From assembly GCA_947487325.1 (NCBI GenBank), contig CANKWG010000135.1, positions 1 through 6,294 on the forward strand: a stretch of 6,294 nt of DNA, written 5' to 3'. Of this stretch, positions 4,905 to 6,294 are shown one piece after another (within the stretch, counting starts at the first letter, position 1; every line of letters starts with the position of its first letter). The DNA is from Oxalobacteraceae bacterium. GTDB lineage: Bacteria; Pseudomonadota; Gammaproteobacteria; Burkholderiales; Burkholderiaceae_D. Made by a program: the position numbers and the translations under genes. The notes under the pieces are model-generated. The model searched no databases, was not told the origin of the DNA, and worked only from the letters and a program-made list of their open reading frames with translations.

Positions 4905-5923
4905 TGCCCAATACCACTGCAAAAACACCGGTACTTGAAAACCTGCTCACGCAGGCCTGGCGAAGTCGTGGATTCATTGCCTGTTTACTGCTGCCTTTGG
5001 CGGGGATTTTTTTTCTTGTTATCTTTTTCCGTCGATTGTTTTACAGGCTAGGTATTTTCGCGTCGTCGACTATGCCTGTGCCCGTGATCGTGGTCGGAAA
5101 TATTTTTATTGGCGGTACTGGCAAGACGCCTTTGGTGATCTGGTTGGTGTCAGTGTTGCGGGCGCATGGCTACTCGCCGGGCGTGATTTCGCGTGGTTAT
5201 GGTGCTCAGGCGAGTGCCGTCATCGAGGTGAAGGCAGACATGTCTGCTGCGCAGACTGGTGACGAGCCCTTGCTGATCGCTCGCAAGTGCGAGGTGCCGG
5301 TGTTTGTTGGTCGGGACAGAGTGGCGGCCGCGCGTGGCCTACTCGCTGTTTATCCCGGGGTCGATGTGATCATTGCGGATGACGGCTTGCAGCACTATGC
5401 GTTGGGCCGCACGATGGAAATTCAATTGTCCGATACAAGAGGGCATGGCAATGGCTGGTTACTGCCGGCCGGGCCATTGCGCGAGCCGGTATCACGTCGT
5501 AGTGATTTTTATGTCATCAATGGCGGCGTTTCTGCGGCAAGCGCGAACATCTACAACATGCAGCTCACCGGTGCCCACGCCGTACAGATGGTCGACCGCC
5601 AGCAACGCCTCGACTTGTCTTCGCTGCAGAACAAGCGCGTGGCGGCAGTGGCGGGCATTGGTCATCCGGAACGTTTTTTCGAGATGCTGCGGTCACAGGG
5701 TGTGGTACTGGAATCAGCGCTGGGGCTGCCGGATCATTTTGATTTTTCCACTAATCCGTTTGCTGGAATAAAGGCCGATATCATTCTGATCACCGAAAAG
5801 GATGCAGTAAAATGCAATCGCATCACCGGTATCGCGCAAGACGCACGATTATGGATCGTACCGGTTGAGGCAAAGATCGCCGAACCACTGGCTCAAGATA
5901 TTTTGGAGAACTTGCGTGGATAA
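4904..5923 (+). CDS. lpxK: Tetraacyldisaccharide 4'-kinase (lipid A biosynthesis)
   Basis: This 339-residue LpxK phosphorylates the 4' position of tetraacyldisaccharide 1-phosphate using ATP. It gives lipid IVA at the cytoplasmic face of the inner membrane. Visible features: an N-terminal membrane-anchoring hydrophobic helix (about 24-44); the P-loop GNIFIGGTGKTP (65-76); ISRGYG (95-100); TGDEPLL (118-124), containing the Asp proposed as catalytic acid in the family; the Walker-B-like ADDGLQH (158-164); LLPAGPLREP (186-195); GIGHPERFF (251-259); and ITEKDAVK (296-303). Length is normal. There is no good Shine-Dalgarno before its ATG, which overlaps the exbD stop (TGATG); translational coupling is likely. 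The ycaR start lies inside its last codons. The ribosome binding site GGAGA at 5905-5909, used by ycaR, is also within lpxK. Confidence 0.97.
   Translation: MPNTTAKTPVLENLLTQAWRSRGFIACLLLPLAGIFFLVIFFRRLFYRLGIFASSTMPVPVIVVGNIFIGGTGKTPLVIWLVSVLRAHGYSPGVISRGYGAQASAVIEVKADMSAAQTGDEPLLIARKCEVPVFVGRDRVAAARGLLAVYPGVDVIIADDGLQHYALGRTMEIQLSDTRGHGNGWLLPAGPLREPVSRRSDFYVINGGVSAASANIYNMQLTGAHAVQMVDRQQRLDLSSLQNKRVAAVAGIGHPERFFEMLRSQGVVLESALGLPDHFDFSTNPFAGIKADIILITEKDAVKCNRITGIAQDARLWIVPVEAKIAEPLAQDILENLRG
5905..5909 (+). promoter_or_regulatory. Ribosome binding site for ycaR inside the 3' end of lpxK
   Basis: GGAGA lies 6 nt before the in-frame GTG at 5916 and encodes part of the C-terminus of LpxK. It sets the ycaR start at GTG, giving MDNRLLDVLVCPLCKG, the expected N-terminus. 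The longer reading from ATG 5865 adds 17 residues that merely mirror lpxK in another frame. Confidence 0.8.
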
Positions 5924-6122
5924 CCGACTGCTCGACGTACTCGTGTGCCCGCTTTGCAAAGGGCCGTTGCAACATGACAAGGCAGCAAAAGAACTCATTT
6001 GCAATGGGGATCGTCTTGCTTATCCGATTCGCGATGGCATTCCCATCATGTGGGCCGATGATGCGCGCGACATGAATGCAGCCGTTAATTCAGCAGTTGA
6101 TGCGGGTACGCCTTCAGCCTAG
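5916..6122 (+). CDS. ycaR: Trm112/YcaR-family (UPF0434) small protein, GTG start
   Basis: This 68-residue protein starts at GTG 5916, overlapping lpxK by 8 nt. It shows the family signature DNRLLDVLVCPLCKGPL (2-18), the ELIC segment with a third cysteine (Cys29), and RLAYPIRDGIPIM (33-45). The cysteines at 11, 14 and 29 suggest a partial zinc-binding knuckle; the fourth ligand of eukaryotic Trm112 is not evident, as is common in bacterial members. Eukaryotic Trm112 activates methyltransferases, while the bacterial role is not well defined. Its place between lpxK and kdsB is a conserved arrangement, also known in E. coli (lpxK-ycaR-kdsB). The last 20 residues are Ala/Asp-rich, low in complexity and probably flexible. 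Confidence 0.93.
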   Translation: MDNRLLDVLVCPLCKGPLQHDKAAKELICNGDRLAYPIRDGIPIMWADDARDMNAAVNSAVDAGTPSA

Positions 6123-6174
6123 TCCTCATCACAATCCTTTCAACGATCAGTTTTCTTTCTGGGTAAACCCTCGC

Positions 6175-6294
6175 ATGGCCTTTACCGTGATCATCCCGGC
6201 TCGCATGGCGTCGACGCGTTTGCCAGATAAGCCCCTCGCAGATATTGCTGGCAAGCCCATGGTGGTACGCGTTGCTGAGCGCGCTGCACAATCG
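6175..6294 (+). CDS. kdsB: 3-deoxy-manno-octulosonate cytidylyltransferase (CMP-KDO synthetase), N-terminal part
   Basis: The first 40 codons are present before the window ends. The sequence MAFTVIIPARMASTRLPDKP, then LADIAGKPMVVRVAERA, is the nucleotide-binding N-terminus of KdsB, with IPAR (7-10), S13-x-R15-LPxKPL (13-21) and GKPM (26-29). KdsB activates KDO with CTP in the cytoplasm so that it can be added to lipid IVA, the product of LpxK. This explains the shared operon. The 52-nt gap after ycaR contains no terminator. No strong Shine-Dalgarno precedes the ATG; GGG at 6161-6163 is the only weak candidate. Confidence 0.95.
   Translation, partial: MAFTVIIPARMASTRLPDKPLADIAGKPMVVRVAERAAQS

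Overview
The window looks like a chromosomal segment of a Gram-negative betaproteobacterium, most plausibly Burkholderiales and perhaps near Oxalobacteraceae. The evidence is lipid A/KDO genes (lpxK, kdsB) arranged as exbB-exbD-lpxK-ycaR-kdsB, the protein sequence style, and a moderate GC content. The genus assignment is an inference from family resemblance; no search was possible.

Left part (1-1290): two divergent genes share a very compact control region. Leftward runs the 5' part of a DUF442/TIGR01244 rhodanese- or phosphatase-like gene, cut by the window edge. Rightward runs a complete metallo-beta-lactamase-fold protein of the ETHE1/Blh persulfide dioxygenase type. In other bacteria these two domains are fused in one protein (Blh), so the pair is best read as a split reactive-sulfur detoxification module. 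Between them lies a perfect 19-bp inverted repeat. Its two arms encode two consensus-like sigma-70 promoters in mirror image on the same DNA, each with 17-bp spacing. This is the most striking structure in the window. The rightward gene ends in a strong bidirectional terminator shared with the next, convergent gene.

Middle (1291-3877): on the minus strand are a 197-residue membrane protein resembling the N-terminal membrane domain of the PuuD/urate oxidase-N family, without the cytochrome c domain, and xseA (exonuclease VII large subunit). A 347-bp gene-free stretch separates xseA from the divergent operon to its right. It is AT-rich near xseA and carries three phased DnaA-box-like CCACA repeats plus one consensus-matching inverted box.

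Right part (3878-6294): a tightly packed plus-strand operon. It holds exbB (TTG start), exbD, lpxK (ATG overlapping the exbD stop), a Trm112/YcaR-like small zinc-finger-type protein (GTG start inside lpxK), and the first 40 codons of kdsB. LpxK and KdsB serve lipid A/KDO synthesis. The ExbB/ExbD pair would form a proton-driven inner-membrane motor, and its co-transcription with lipid A genes suggests a role in the cell envelope. No tRNA, rRNA, CRISPR array, insertion sequence or phage gene was seen. Apart from the mirror-image promoter, this is mostly ordinary core genome.
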